Part shown: positions 27,425-38,826 of the stretch, piece after piece
How positions within the stretch are numbered: the first letter of the stretch is position 1
How the letters are laid out: the number at the start of each line of letters is the position of its first letter
DNA from: Symsagittifera roscoffensis
Lineage: Eukaryota > Xenacoelomorpha > Acoela > Convolutidae
DNA length: 64,000 nt
Direction of reading: 5' to 3'
Assembly: GCF_963678635.1 (NCBI RefSeq)
Contig: NC_087071.1
Span: 39,147,858-39,211,857, forward strand
Notes under the pieces: model-generated
Seen by the model: only the letters and a program-made list of their open reading frames with translations
Database searches by the model: none
Told to the model about the DNA's origin: nothing
Translations under genes and position numbers: made by a program

Positions 27425-27744
27425 TGTTGCTTGTTTGCAATTTTTGCTATTTCTAAGGAGAGTGACGGGTCTCTAGGTTAATTGAGGTAAATCATGAATT
27501 ATTTGGAGGACCAGAATTATTTTAACCTCTACCGTCTTTACAAAAGAGACTAGACAAAAAAGGTGGATTTTTTAGAGTCTGCGCACTATGAGTGTGAACA
27601 AAGAGTCAAGTGTAGAGTGACTACATGAACTCCATCGCCAGGTAAAAACTAATCGAGAAAAGTAAATGGCTGAAGCTGCTGAACGAAGTTCTTCGTGGAA
27701 ATAGACTTGAAAATGAAACTGATTGAAGTACCTCCAATGGCTTT
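27110..27744. repeat. Long palindrome, ~315-bp arms, 3-base spacer
   Basis: Arms 27110-27424 and 27428-27744 are inverted copies with few mismatches around the centre gcaaacaagca-tgt-tgcttgtttgc. Such near-perfect palindromes can arise by inverted duplication, from foldback elements, or as assembly artefacts. Confidence 0.9.
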
Positions 27745-28022
27745 TGAATGGTTTTTGAATCAAATATATGTGCTGCGCATGATAAGTCATTTTCCAGACA
27801 GATCATGCATGGATGTGTATGGTTGCGCATTATCTTCTATGGTGGGCAACCCGCGTTTCCTACAGTTTCACAGACTCAGTAAATTGTGAAAAAAACTCGA
27901 GGATAAGCGTTTTTTCATATATGGAAATTGTAGGATTAACAATTTTCATAAATGGAAATTGTAGGATAAACAGTTTTTTAGCTTCAAATTTAAATATTCA
28001 TTTTTGATGAGCAATGTCCTTT
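27421..28022 (+). repeat. Direct repeat D-a, copy 1
   Basis: About 600 bp, nearly identical to 28977-29578, from agcatgttgc to gcaatgtccttt. Its first part is the right palindrome arm. Confidence 0.9.
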
Positions 28023-28460
28023 GATTTTGGAGGGGATGCCTCGTAACTCGGATCTGTACGTCTAGAACATCGAGGTGGTCATTGGTCTAATTCAAGTCAG
28101 TCCTTTGCTGCGATGCCAAGTCGAACTTCAAATCCTTTGAGTGTGATTGCGGGCGGCATATTGGTTGTGTTCAGCCAATCTGTGGTTTGAGTGTGATGAG
28201 ATCGGTCATCTTTGATGCTCGTCTCCTTGATTGTGTATGATCTATGTACAGCTTTAGTTAATTTACAAGTAGCTCTTGAGTAGCTCTTGTCTAAAATAGG
28301 GAGTGGGTCACAAAGCGTGGTTCCTAGCACGGTGGGTTAGGCCGGCTATTAAGCATGCTCAGAACGTCCTCCTCTGGTGGGTTAGGCCAGGAGTGAGGGG
28401 ATGATTTCATGCTAGTTTTTTGTGAGGTCCTGTTTTGTGCTAACTTTTTATGTTGTGTTT
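28021..28460 (+). repeat. Direct repeat D-b, copy 1
   Basis: About 440 bp, nearly identical to 30901-31342 (ttgattttggagggg to tgttgtgttt). It begins exactly where repeat D-a ends. It contains two ggtgggttaggcc motifs. I compared it by eye with common snRNA, 5S and tRNA patterns and saw no match. Confidence 0.85.
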
Positions 28461-28976
28461 ATTACTGGTTTTTGTTGTTGTTTTGGTTGTGCTTCTCTCA
28501 AAAATCAAATTGTTTGGTTTGGGTTTGTCTTCTGACTCTTTGGTGTTTTATTTTTTCTTTTTTAGACTTATCAATGGTCTTCAAAAGAATAAATTATCCA
28601 GTTCTTAGGCTGGTTTAATCCGGTTTGGGTACCGTGGGTTTTCTTCTCTTAGTCATGCTGTTAGTTTGTGGTTTATGGTGTTTAGTAAGCTGCGTTAGTT
28701 AGTTTGGATTATTATATAATTCCTTTCCAAACGGATTAAAAGAAAATTTGAAACTTCTTAACACTTGTTTGTGTTGTTATTAGTGAAAGTTAAAACTTGA
28801 AACTCCTTATTTTAAACAATTTGTTGTGGGCGAGCAGTGCGAGTATGGATAATATTTGTGCGCAAGTGAAATTTAGAAAGAGTCGTCTTTCAAAAGATTA
28901 GTACTGCTTCCATTTGTATAAGTTTACTACTGAAATTTTAAAATTTACTGCTTCGTGGGATTGAAATTTTTAACCT
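28461..28976. other. Intergenic DNA, nothing recognised
   Basis: AT- and T-rich. Part of it may belong to repeat D-b, but the other copy is hidden by the assembly gap. Confidence 0.4.
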
Positions 28977-29578
28977 AAGCATGTTGCTTGTTTGCAATTT
29001 TTGCTATTTCTAAGGAGAGTGACGGGTCTCTAAGTTAATTGAGGTAAATCATGAATTATTTGGAGGACCAGAATTATTTTAACCTCTACCGTCTTTACAA
29101 AAGAGACTAGACAAAAAAGGTGGTTTTTTAGAGTCCGCGCACTATGAGTGTGAACAAAGAGTCAAGTGTAGAGTGACTACATGAACTCCATCGCCAGGTA
29201 AAAACTAATCGAGAAAAGTAAATGGCTGAAGCTGCTGAACGAAGTTCTTCGTGGAAATAGACTTGAAAATGAAACTGATTGAAGTACCTCCAATGGCTTT
29301 TGAATGGTTTTTGAATCAAATATATGTGCTGCGCATGATAAGTCATTTTCCAGACAGATCATGCATGGATGTGTATGGTTGCGCATTATCTTCTATGGTG
29401 GGCAACCCGCGTTTCCTACAGTTTCACAGACTCAGTAAATTGTGAAAAAAACTCGAGGATAAGCGTTTTTTCATATATGGAAATTGTAGGATTAACAATT
29501 TTCATAAATGGAAATTGTAGGATAAACAGTTTTTTAGCTTCAAATTTAAATATTCATTTTTGATGAGCAATGTCCTTT
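28977..29578 (+). repeat. Direct repeat D-a, copy 2
   Basis: Second copy of 27421-28022 in the same orientation, without the inverted partner on its left. Confidence 0.9.
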
Positions 29579-29663
29579 AAATTGAGCAAAAGCACTCCTA
29601 AATAACTTAAATTTGTTTATAAACAAGTTTTAACAATTTCTGAAAACCTTGCCTTTCATAAAT

Positions 29664-29711
29664 AATGGTTATCATACAATTTTCATAAATGGAAATTGTA
29701 TGATAACCATT
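29664..29711. repeat. Perfect-looking hairpin around acaattttcataaatgg
   Basis: aatggttatcatacaattt pairs with aaattgtatgataaccatt across a short loop. The core acaattttcataaatggaa also occurs at about 27938 and 29494. Confidence 0.75.
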
Positions 29712-29948
29712 TTTTTCAAAGAAGTAAAAGTAGTTATTTTTCATCACCAGATTGTTGTATTTGGTTCAAATAGCCGGAGAAACTAGGTTAAATCTTTTTT
29801 CAACGGTATTTTGATTTTGTATGAAAATTGTATGATTAGTATTTTTCCATACATTTGATGCGGCATTTTGTAAGATAAGCATTTTCGGTTCATGGAGATG
29901 AACCCGGGGTCACATTACCTTTCGAGGCCTTTTTGTTGGTTTCAATCG

Positions 29949-30194
29949 GTTTTCTTTATAAAACCGCTCAAAAACCGCTTAAAAACCTCTCAAATCTTGC
30001 TTGAAAAATAGTTCAAAAATCACCGCAAGAAATGAGCGGTTTTTGAGCGGTTTTTCAAGCAAGATTTGAGCGGTTTGAGCGGTTTTTCCAAAAAAACCGC
30101 CCAAACCGCCCAAACCGCTCAAACCGCTCAAACCGCTCAAATCTTGCTGAAATACCGCTCAAACCGCTCATATCTTGAGCGGTTTTTGAGCGGG
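29949..30194. repeat. Minisatellite of aaaccgctc units in both orientations
   Basis: At least a dozen 9-10-base units (aaaccgctc or gagcggttt), some in tandem (about 30100-30140), some inverted. caagcaagatttgagcggt pairs with the upstream ccgct...caaatcttgcttg. The run can fold into extensive hairpins. Confidence 0.85.
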
Positions 30195-30215
30195 ATCTCG
30201 ACCCGGGTAATTAAG

Positions 30216-30335
30216 CGCAAACAAGCAGTACCCGCATTGGATTTTCCTAATTAAAAATCAATCAAATTGGATTTTATTTGTCAATCTTAATAAATTGCAA
30301 TCATTATCGATTATAATCAATTTATTTTTTTTATT
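30216..30335 (+). repeat. Repeat shared with 62923-63040
   Basis: cgcaaacaagcagtacccgc and the AT-rich sequence after it match 62923 onward, where it directly follows an R1 copy. Confidence 0.8.
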
Positions 30336-30900
30336 CGATACAGTGAAGAAATACATACGTAATGAGTTATCTTCTAAGGTCTAACTCATGGAGTAATTTC
30401 AGATAGGGTACACCGTCTGCTCGTCACGCTATCTTATTTTCGACTGGATAGATTCTTGCAACTTCTTAAATTCAAATTTCTCTGGTGCTGAAACTACAAG
30501 TAATTTCAGCACTTACAAATAAGTGGGGAGTTAGTTTGATGGAGTGTGATTGGTTAGTCGTTAATATTTTATAGGGATAAAATATCTAAATTATAACCAA
30601 TAATAAAATATAGTTTGGATCTGGTTCCACCCATCCGGGGTTTACAGAGTTTTTTGTTATGTGACATCTATCTGTAATGAAGGATAGATGATGGTCGTTT
30701 GTGTTTCGCTAGCATCATTTTTATTCCGTTCTTGGAGGAGGAAGCTCCAGGAAGCTGGAAATCGTGTATATCATTTTGTCATTCAACAATGACTGTGACC
30801 GCCAACAAAATCAATCTGATTTCCAAATGGTTTGCTATGATCGTTTAATCTTGTTCGGTGGAGAACTGTGTTTCGATCTTGTTTGGGAATGGCGTGAAGC
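30336..30900. other. Intergenic DNA, nothing recognised
   Basis: No ORF, RNA gene or repeat supported. Confidence 0.45.
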
Positions 30901-31342
30901 TTGATTTTGGAGGGGGATGCCTCGTAACTCGGATCTGTACGTCTAGAACATCGAGGTGGTCATTGGTCTAATTCAAGTCAGTCCTTTGCTGCGATGCCAA
31001 GTCGAACTTCAAATCCTTTGAGTGTGATTGCGGCGGCATATTGGTTGTGTTCAGCCAATCTGTGGTTTGAGTGTGATGAGATCGGTCATCTTTGATGCTC
31101 GTCTCCTTGATTGTGTATGATCTATGTAACAGCTTTAGTTAATTTACAAGTAGCTCTTGAGTAGCTCTTGTCTAAAATAGGGAGTGGGGTCACAAAGCGT
31201 GGTTCCTAGCACGGTGGGTTAGGCCGGCTATTAAGCATGCTCAGAACGTCCTCCTCTGGTGGGTTAGGCCAGGAGTGAGGGGATGATTTCATGCTAGTTT
31301 TTTGTGAGGTCCTGTTTTGTGCTAACTTTTTATGTTGTGTTT
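30901..31342 (+). repeat. Direct repeat D-b, copy 2 (cut by the assembly gap)
   Basis: Second copy of 28021-28460, running straight into the N block. Confidence 0.85.
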
Positions 31343-31542
31343 NNNNNNNNNNNNNNNNNNNNNNNNNNNNNNNNNNNNNNNNNNNNNNNNNNNNNNNNNN
31401 NNNNNNNNNNNNNNNNNNNNNNNNNNNNNNNNNNNNNNNNNNNNNNNNNNNNNNNNNNNNNNNNNNNNNNNNNNNNNNNNNNNNNNNNNNNNNNNNNNNN
31501 NNNNNNNNNNNNNNNNNNNNNNNNNNNNNNNNNNNNNNNNNN
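31343..31542. other. Assembly gap (200 N)
   Basis: An N run of exactly 200 bases, so probably a placeholder of unknown true length. It interrupts a duplicated region, consistent with a repeat that defeated assembly. Confidence 0.98.
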
Positions 31543-31605
31543 AAGCTGAAGTTTAATCCGTCTTAAAAGTCGTTTCAAATTGGTTGAAGAAAACTGAATT
31601 GATTG

Positions 31606-32060
31606 GCCATGATTTATTTGTTACTAGGAGTAAAAAGTACCTCTTTGTATTTTATCTGGCGTGTGGGGGATGATTTTTATGAAAATATCTCATTTTTTTT
31701 TTCATTTTAGTTTTTCATGTTATTGGTGCTCCATAGACCTTACAAAGCAGTTGGAACAGTCAGGATTCCACGCTGATACGAGCAGTCTTGTTAGCGTAAT
31801 TTTAAGTCGTCGTGTCCATCAAATTAATTTATTGCCTGTTAATTTCCTCCCTCGGCGAAGCTATTCGTAATTGTTGTCTGCTCCAGTTGCGAGCCTTTTG
31901 GGAATTCTCTGAAAAATGGTTTTCTTGAGTTTTTTTGTCAGTTACACTTGATATCAATCGTATAGGTGAAGAATCTCAAGGAGAGAGCTTTCAAAATTTT
32001 TCGCCAAAAAGCACTGCTACTTTTTGATAGTTTTTTCATTTCAAAGATACAAAAAAACAT
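31606..32060 (+). repeat. Repeat shared with 63536-64000
   Basis: ggcgtgtgggggatgattt and about 400 further bases correspond to 63536 onward, including cttacaaagcagttgga and cctccctcggcgaag. About 85% identity by eye. Confidence 0.85.
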
Positions 32061-35000
32061 GGAGCACATGGTTTATTTTCTCATCGCTTTTGTGTCTAAC
32101 AAAATACAAAACATTGTAATACTTCTCATACATCAAACAATTTTAAGAAATCGGGCCTGTTTGTAAAAATAATTGTCCTCTCTATTCAAAACTGGTTTTT
32201 TATCTTGATCAAAAAATGGCCAAATCCTATTGATATAACCTCAGTTCTTTCTTATGTTTATTCAGCTTCATTCGGCCTAGAAAATTTGGCCTGAGTTCTA
32301 CCGGCTTCATGGCTTATAATGAATTAATTGAAAAATTTTGAAATCTTTTTGGCCCGTCTATTTTTCAGGGACGTTATTCCTTCTTTATCCAACTCTTTTG
32401 GCTCAAAAGACCTCAGCTCAATTTTTTTCTATTTTATGTACCACTTTGTAAGTCTATGATTTACCTATTTGTCACTTGTAATCGCCCTACTTGGTAAAAA
32501 TCCAATTAATACTGCAGTATGGGCCATGTGAGAAAAATTTTTAAAAAAGCAGAAATAGATGATATTCCAAATTTCCCAGGTCTAAGTTCATTTTTTAGAT
32601 GCTTTATAAAAGCAAATTTAGGTTTTTTTTCTAGTAGCGGGTTATGTAGACTTCAGTGTTTTCAAATTGATAACCAACGAGAAGGTTCCAAAAAAAACGA
32701 TCGCAAAAATTTGAACTTTGGTTATCAAGTTGCAGGAAAATTTAAACGTTAGAACGAGTAGAAAGCATTTTTTGACCAAAAATTGCTGATTATCAGTTGG
32801 TTTTTATAATTAGTCAGATATTTTTTTGGTTAGTTATTAGTTTTTAGTTGATTGCCAAAACAGTTTTTATATTGATAATCATCGGCAAATCACAAAAAAG
32901 TTCACAATTTTGGAAGCAATCATCAAAAACTGTTGATTATCAGTTAATCGCTTCGATTTATAAATTTTTAAGTTGATTATTTATTGTCATGACTAATTGC
33001 CTAAAATAGCTTTTATATTGATAATCATCAGGCTTTTAAATTTTTTAGAAGTGACAAAAAACTGATGACTCTTTGTTAATAGCCTTGTTTTATGTAGTTT
33101 TCTAATAATTAGTTAACCTGGTTGAAACGATTGTCTACTTTTTCATAGTGATAAACATCCGAAAATTTAAAAAATGATTTCCTACTAAATGTGGTTTTCT
33201 TTACTTGACTTAATCTCTTTGATTCCTGATTTTGTTTTCATAGAAAAAAAAGATAAAAAGTCACATGTACACCCCTTGGTTGCCATCTTACAAAAATTCC
33301 CCTGTTTTAGAACTTCTTGTGAGGTTGTTTTAAACTTCCGCTATCTTTAAAAATCTCCTATCAGAATTTCTAAAATGTCTAACCGATAACAATCAGTTTT
33401 GGAAATATTTATTTTTTTTGCATGTGAAATGTGAAACTTTGTTTTAAACTTCCGATATCTTTAAAAATCTCCTATCAGAAAACTTTCTAAAATGTCTAAC
33501 CGATAACAATCAGTTTTGGAAATATTTTATTTTTTTGCATTGTGCATGTGAAAATTTTTAGATAGTTGCTATATTGTATGGATTTTGAACAAAAAACTCC
33601 GAAGCCACAAATTCGAGTTTTTTTCAATAATTAATCTTTTAATTATACGTAAGTTGTGGTTTGAATTTATTTTGGAGATGAAAAAATTCAATTTAGTTGC
33701 AGTTTGTGAGGTTCAGATATATTATCGAGAAAAATTCTAGTTATCAGCAAAACCAATTTTTACAAATTTAGTGGGTTTTTCAGAAATTTCATGTAGTGAA
33801 ACAAGTCAATGGGCCTCTGTTTTCTTATTTTTTTAGTCTGCGTCAGCAGAGCACTTTCAAACTGGTTGTAAGACAAAAAATGAAAATAAACTTGCAAAAC
33901 AAATTTGAAAAATTTTTGTGAGAAAAGTACCTATGTTATAAATTTCTTGTCAGATAAGTCACTATCATACAACTTTCTTATAGGAAACAGTCCTTATAAT
34001 GTATTTTTAGAGCCTTATTTTGTGAAAAGTTCTAAGATTATTGCAAGAAGAACTCTAAGATAGCAATTTTTGGTCAACCAGGGCCGTCTTGAAAACTTTT
34101 TTAAGCCCAAAAAAGCAGACTTTTTCATATTTTAGATAAATTTTAGAACATTAGTAAATCTCATAGTCTAGATTTAAAATCAAAATTGTCAACTTTTTTA
34201 AGCAAATCCCTGCAAAGGTTTGAGTTTAATCTTAAGTTTCAGTCAGACGGAAATTTTGTTTAAGGTTTAATTAGTTTAAAATTCTGGCTACAAATATCTT
34301 TAGTTTCTCACCAAAAATTTTTTCATTGTAAAATTCTACTGAAAGTGTTAACTTATATGATATCCAAATATTCCAAGATTTTTCAAGACGCAGCAAATAT
34401 ATACAATTACTTTTTTTTAGAAGAAATTTTTTTTTAGAAGTAAATTTTGAGAACTTACAAAATAGACGTTCAAAATTGCTACGGAAGGCTACTGCATCCG
34501 GCTTTCCGATTTGCTAATTTCTAAATGCAGTTTTATCTGAATGCTGCCCCTTCTGAAAGACAATGAACTAATTTTGCTTAATTTTCAAGATGAATTATGT
34601 TTTAACTCAATAGTTCTTTTTTGTAAAGATGAAATTGCGCAAGCCTGAGCATCTGTTCGCCAGTGTAAAAATTTTGAAGTTTGATAATTGTTTACTTCGT
34701 GTTGGCCTATTTTTTAAAGCATGCTCCTTTTCATTTCGCACAGACTTTAATCGTTTGTATTGTTTCATGATTAAAATCTTTCTAAAAATCTGAAAACCAC
34801 TGGTGCACTAATTGAAAAGTTTCATTGGCATGAATTTATGCGTCAGTCAAAACCATTTTTTCGGAAGCACCCAATGACAAACGGGGTCAAAAACTAGCTT
34901 CACAGAAAACGACATATGTATCAGAGCAAATGTCCCAATTTTTAAAGTGTAAAAACCTCCTTCAAGCTATTTTAATTCATTCGAACACGTTTTTTTTTCA

Positions 35001-35404
35001 TTCTTGAACAATAAAAATAAATTTCTCGTGTCCTGGTAATTCACACTTTTTCAGTAAAAAGTCGGTTTCCATCCTATATGGTAGGTACTTTTTGATTTTA
35101 TTTAAACGTTTTGTATGTATGAGCTGTGCAAACGTTTTCACCGCTCCATGGGAGCGAGACTCGTTGTTTTCGGTTTGAAATTACTCTCGAGATAATATAT
35201 CAATGCATCGGCTTCGTATTAGCTGCCCGTCCCCAACAAAAATTTTTAGTCAGGAAAAAAAGAACAAAAATCAGTTCACTGCTCAGCCGCAGCGAGATAT
35301 ACAAGCTTCGAGCATGCGCAATAGCTGTGTCAATACATTGCAAATAAAACATGCGTTGAACGTTGCCTTGCATTAGATTGCTAAAACTATTCGGAATTAC
35401 CTGG
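32061..35404. other. 3.3 kb AT-rich intergenic DNA
   Basis: No supported gene; short ORFs are what AT-rich DNA gives by chance. Recurrent ttgataatcatc/gattatcagtt motifs at 32800-33030 can form hairpins. A local tandem duplication is listed separately. Confidence 0.5.
33327..33555. repeat. Tandem duplication, ~114-bp unit, two copies
   Basis: ttttaaacttccgctatct through ttggaaatattta and gcatgtgaaa occurs at 33327-33440 and again at 33441-33555, with minor differences. Confidence 0.9.
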
Positions 35405-35485
35405 TCATGTAAGTGGCCTAGTGGTAAACACAACCAGCCAAACAATGGTAAGTAGGTGATTCGAGACCCACCAGGAGATATTTTA
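35405..35485 (+). other. tRNA-like / SINE-type Pol III promoter remnant
   Basis: tggcctagtgg at 35414-35424 fits an A box, and gattcgagacc at 35458-35468 fits a B box, with tRNA-like spacing (44 bases start to start). The cloverleaf stems do not pair well, so a functional tRNA is unlikely. A tRNA-derived SINE head or tRNA pseudogene is the better reading. Confidence 0.4.
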
Positions 35486-35670
35486 TAGCTTATTTTTGAT
35501 CAGAAACTTGATGAGAAATATATAACTTTTGAAAAATTCCTGCTTTCTTAAGCATTTCAAAAAAATTTCCGGACAGATATTTAGATTAGAAGTTTCGTTA
35601 AAAAATTCATTGGAAACATTACACATTTTTTTTCAACTAGCTAGTGCAATGACAAGGAATCAGGATAAAA

Positions 35671-35675
<5 letters not shown>

Positions 35676-35708
<33 letters not shown>

Positions 35709-35710
35709 TT

Positions 35711-35741
<31 letters not shown>

Positions 35742-35799
35742 GTCTCCCTCTTTCCTTTCTCTATATATATATATATATCTCTCTATCTGTCTCTCTACC
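35676..35799. repeat. TC/TA microsatellite
   Basis: (TC)n interrupted by tttcctt, then (TA)n, then more TC. The long Leu-Ser or Arg-Glu ORFs across it are artefacts. Confidence 0.95.
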
Positions 35800-36489
35800 C
35801 CAACCCCAATCCAGCTTGAGATGATAAAACTCGCTTGGTTCCCGGAATTTTTTTTTGTTTGCAACAAGTCATAGTTATCGCTAAAAGAAACACAAAACTT
35901 TGAAATTTGGAGAATTAAATCATACTTCTCAGACTTAAATCACTTCAACGAAATTACATTTCATTTTTTTTCTGCAATAGGAGTCTTTTTTTTTGTTTAT
36001 CGAAAATTTTACAGTGCTATTAAAAACAATTTTCAGCTGTTTTAGCGAGCCGAAAACAGAACGTTTTGACTTTTTGAAAATATATGGCAGTTTTTACGGT
36101 GTAACAGTTTGTTAATAAAAAAATTGCTAGTATTCTTAAGTGCAAAGGAAAAGATTAATGCAAGATACGTGGGCCAGATTTTGTTAGGCTTCACCATTAC
36201 GCGACCAGACTTTGATATCAGAATGCATGTAGATTTTTGTATTTATGTCCGGCGAATCCGTGGACGAGCCTCAAAAATGTATAAAAACGCAAGTCAAACA
36301 CTCTCATTGAAATGCTGCCGAGTACCCGAGCCAATATCTTATAGCTTTGCAGGTGGGAATATAAAATGAGCGAATAGCAAGTGTAAGTAGATTCTGTAAC
36401 TTTTTCAGCGATTGTAAGTGGTTTCCGCAATTTGGAAACGTAAGCTATTCCGAAAAAATAATAAGCTGCCGCATCCAAGTTTAGGCGTA
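35800..36489. other. Intergenic DNA, nothing recognised
   Basis: No supported gene. A short plus-strand frame at 36109-36369 has no recognisable motif. Confidence 0.45.
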
Positions 36490-37410
36490 ACTAATCGATT
36501 ATAACGGATTATTATGATGATTTTTGGACAATTATAGTTGATTATATTTACCACAATTAGGTGTTTAATGGATTTATAATTGATTATACTCGTGATTTTT
36601 CCAAGAGATTATAATCTCTTATAATCGATTATAATTGATTATAGTTCTTACAAAAACCCTTAAAATCAAATATAATTGATTATAATCAATTATAATTTCT
36701 TATTTTGCCGATATTTTGTCAATTCAAAATTATATTCGAATTATATTTTATGGGTTTTTATTTTTGTGTCAAAAAGAAAATCTCTAAAAGCAAGATCTCT
36801 TGAACACTTTGGTTCATCCGAACACAAAGTTTTACCACGAAACAAAAGTTTTAGAGAGATCTTTCATATGAGCGGAAAAGTTCCCGCGGTAAATGAAAAT
36901 TAAATCTTCCGAATCAATCATGAGACTAAATCAATTTGCTGACTTTTTGTTGTTTAAAAAAGCTTAAAATATGCATCACAAAACAACTCTAATGGGGAAG
37001 CAATGAAAAAAAACTTTTAAATAGGAATTAATTGGAAAACTTTAAAACTGTTTTTCTCATTTTTCATAGGAGCGAACGTCTACAGAAAGCATAAAATATA
37101 AGCAATCTAGATGCAACTTCGAAGACAAATTGGACAAACAAAATGGATTATAATCAAATATAATCGATTATAAGTGATTTTTGTGAACTAAAAATTTGAA
37201 ACAAAAAATGGATTATAATCAATTATAACCGATTATAATTGTATCGAAAAATGGACAAATAAATAATCGATTAAAATCAATTATAATGGATTATAATTAA
37301 TTATAGTTCGATTTTAAAAAGAGATATTATACGATTATTAATTGATTAAAATCGATTGTTTCTCAATTTTAGTAAGACTGGTACTAAAATCGTAATATAT
37401 TAGATTATAA
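36490..37410. repeat. AT-rich region with dispersed attataatcgattataa palindromes
   Basis: Many variants of gattataat(c/t)(a/g)attataat at 36500-36710 and 37140-37410, and again at 63010-63105. Each is nearly self-complementary. No ORF. Confidence 0.75.
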
Positions 37411-37816
37411 ACGCTTGAAACTGGAAGCGGGCGGATTGTAAAGGAACTCAGCAAAACAATTTGTTTATGGACTGGACTTAAGAAAATAAAACGGATTATC
37501 CCAATTTGCAATGCTAGTGGTTTTTATGGAAGGATGCTGCAAAAAGTTTCGGTTTCAGCAACTTTTTTCTGGAATCCAAAAAACTTTTCTGCAAGCATTC
37601 TGAACTATAATTTGAATAATTGTCTCTGGTTTCAGCCATAAAAACGCACAAAGCGACAAAAAATTTAAAGAAAACGACTTGATAAGAGTTGCAGCGGATT
37701 CCCTTTAAAATTCTAAAATAAGTTTCGCTTCGCACCGCTCGTTGTTTTACGTTGTGCGTAAAAAGTATAATTTTTGTACAGTTGCCAAAAAAGTGACAAT
37801 TGTCGTGTGATTCCAG
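37411..37816 (+). other. Upstream region of dermatopontin-like gene
   Basis: No ORF. Holds a possible TATA-like tataattt about 50 bases before the ATG. The ATG directly follows attccag, so a 5'UTR intron ending there is possible. Confidence 0.35.
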
Positions 37817-38162
37817 ATGACTCGCAGCGTGATACTCCTGTTTGCATCATTTGCTTCGCTAGCTGGGCTCTGTTTCTGTGATTGGAAGAACGGCTTTGAT
37901 CGCAAATTGGATTTCTCCTGCCCGCCGAACAACTACATCTATGAAATCTTTAGCAAACACAGCAACTCTCGTGAGGATAGAAAATGGGGTTTCCGTTGCC
38001 GAAAGGGCCCCGTGACAGACAATTGTTATTGGACAGGGTACCGAAACGAATACGACGGTGAACTTAATTACAAGGCTCCCTGGAAAACTGTAATAACCGG
38101 AATGAGGTCGATTCACAGCAACAAAAAAGAGGACAGAAGATATGCTTTCAGATACTGCAAGG
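37817..38162 (+). CDS. Dermatopontin-like secreted protein, exon 1
   Basis: 115 codons from an ATG with a clear signal peptide (MTRSVILLFASFASLAGLCF), then the dermatopontin repeat pattern: FSCPPNNYIYEIFSKHSN, EDRKWGFRC, CYWTGYRNEYDGELNY and GMRSIHSNKKEDRRYAFRYC. Dermatopontins, including the horseshoe crab amebocyte aggregation factor, are small Cys-rich secreted proteins of extracellular matrix or haemolymph. The exon ends at a gtaatt donor (38163), phase 0; the ORF reading through it to 38206 is intronic. One complete half-module set is encoded here. The rest of the domain lies downstream. It is the only host-type protein gene recognised in the window. Confidence 0.85.
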
Positions 38163-38627
38163 TAATTTCTCATCATAATATTCCTAAAAGCTTAGTTGCT
38201 TGTTGACAGTAAAATACAACTTTATAAGCAACTGAAAACAACAAGGTTTTCAGATTCTCGACACTAGTATGGACAAAAAGTGGCAAACTGCCGAGGAAAA
38301 TTTTTCGTTGGTCGGATGATTAAATTGGTTTTATTTTTTTAAGCAGTAGATTTATTCTTTATCAGTGAGTCATCACAACTTTAAAAGTAAGACCTATGAA
38401 AAACTCACGTAATGTCTCCAAAACTGACATGTAGACCTTTGCAAAAAAATAACCCTAAATGTTTCGCAGACTGTGGCTATGAATTTTTTGGAGTAATGAT
38501 GAAAGTGGTAAGCATGCTTGTGAAGCAATCATGACTACTAATAGAACTCTATAGAAAAATGTAATGAGCTTACTAAAATCTTGCTCAAAGCCTTTAAATA
38601 ATGTCGTGGTAAATTTTTTGAAGTAAG

Positions 38628-38826
38628 ATTTGACAATGACTGCCGAAAACTTGTCTTCGTATAATCATTGGAAGGTCATATGTTGTTATCAGGCTGAGCC
38701 CAATTATTCGATGGTGGACCAGATTGGAACTGCCTTCCAAAACGAATATGATGAGTATTTGAGCTATAAAACTCCGAACAACTTTGCTCTTGTGGGCGTG
38801 TTGAGTTTTCACAGCAATTTTAAAGA
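38628..38826 (+). CDS. Dermatopontin-like exon 2 (boundaries uncertain)
   Basis: Same strand, with the second module: HWKVICCYQ, IGTAFQNEYDEYLSYKTP and LVGVLSFHSNFKE, mirroring exon 1. A good gtaagt donor follows at 38827. The acceptor is unclear: the AG at 38626-38627 leaves the frame mismatched with exon 1. A possible 38-base mini-exon at 38470-38507 (after tttcgcag, before gtaagc, reading CGYEFFGVMMKV in one frame) would fit the module order but not the phase. A possible third exon begins after ctctttcag at 39674, but the expected DR-x-Y-x-F-x-YC ending was not found. The gene may be real with missed exons, or a decaying copy. Confidence 0.6.

Noticed and set aside
28021..28460. Repeat D-b as a structured ncRNA gene
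   Set aside because: It is duplicated, GC-richer than its surroundings and contains repeated ggtgggttaggcc, but it matches no snRNA, 5S or SRP RNA pattern I know. Kept only as a repeat.
27572..29445. Conserved short ORFs repeated at 27.6-27.9 and 29.1-29.4 kb
   Set aside because: They are repeated because the DNA itself is duplicated. They overlap on both strands and show no domain or codon signal.
31291..31578. ORFs spanning the N block
   Set aside because: They consist mostly of undetermined residues from the assembly gap.
35529..35867. Protein-coding ORFs over 35529-35867
   Set aside because: They are translations of the TC/TA microsatellite (Leu-Ser or Arg-Glu runs).
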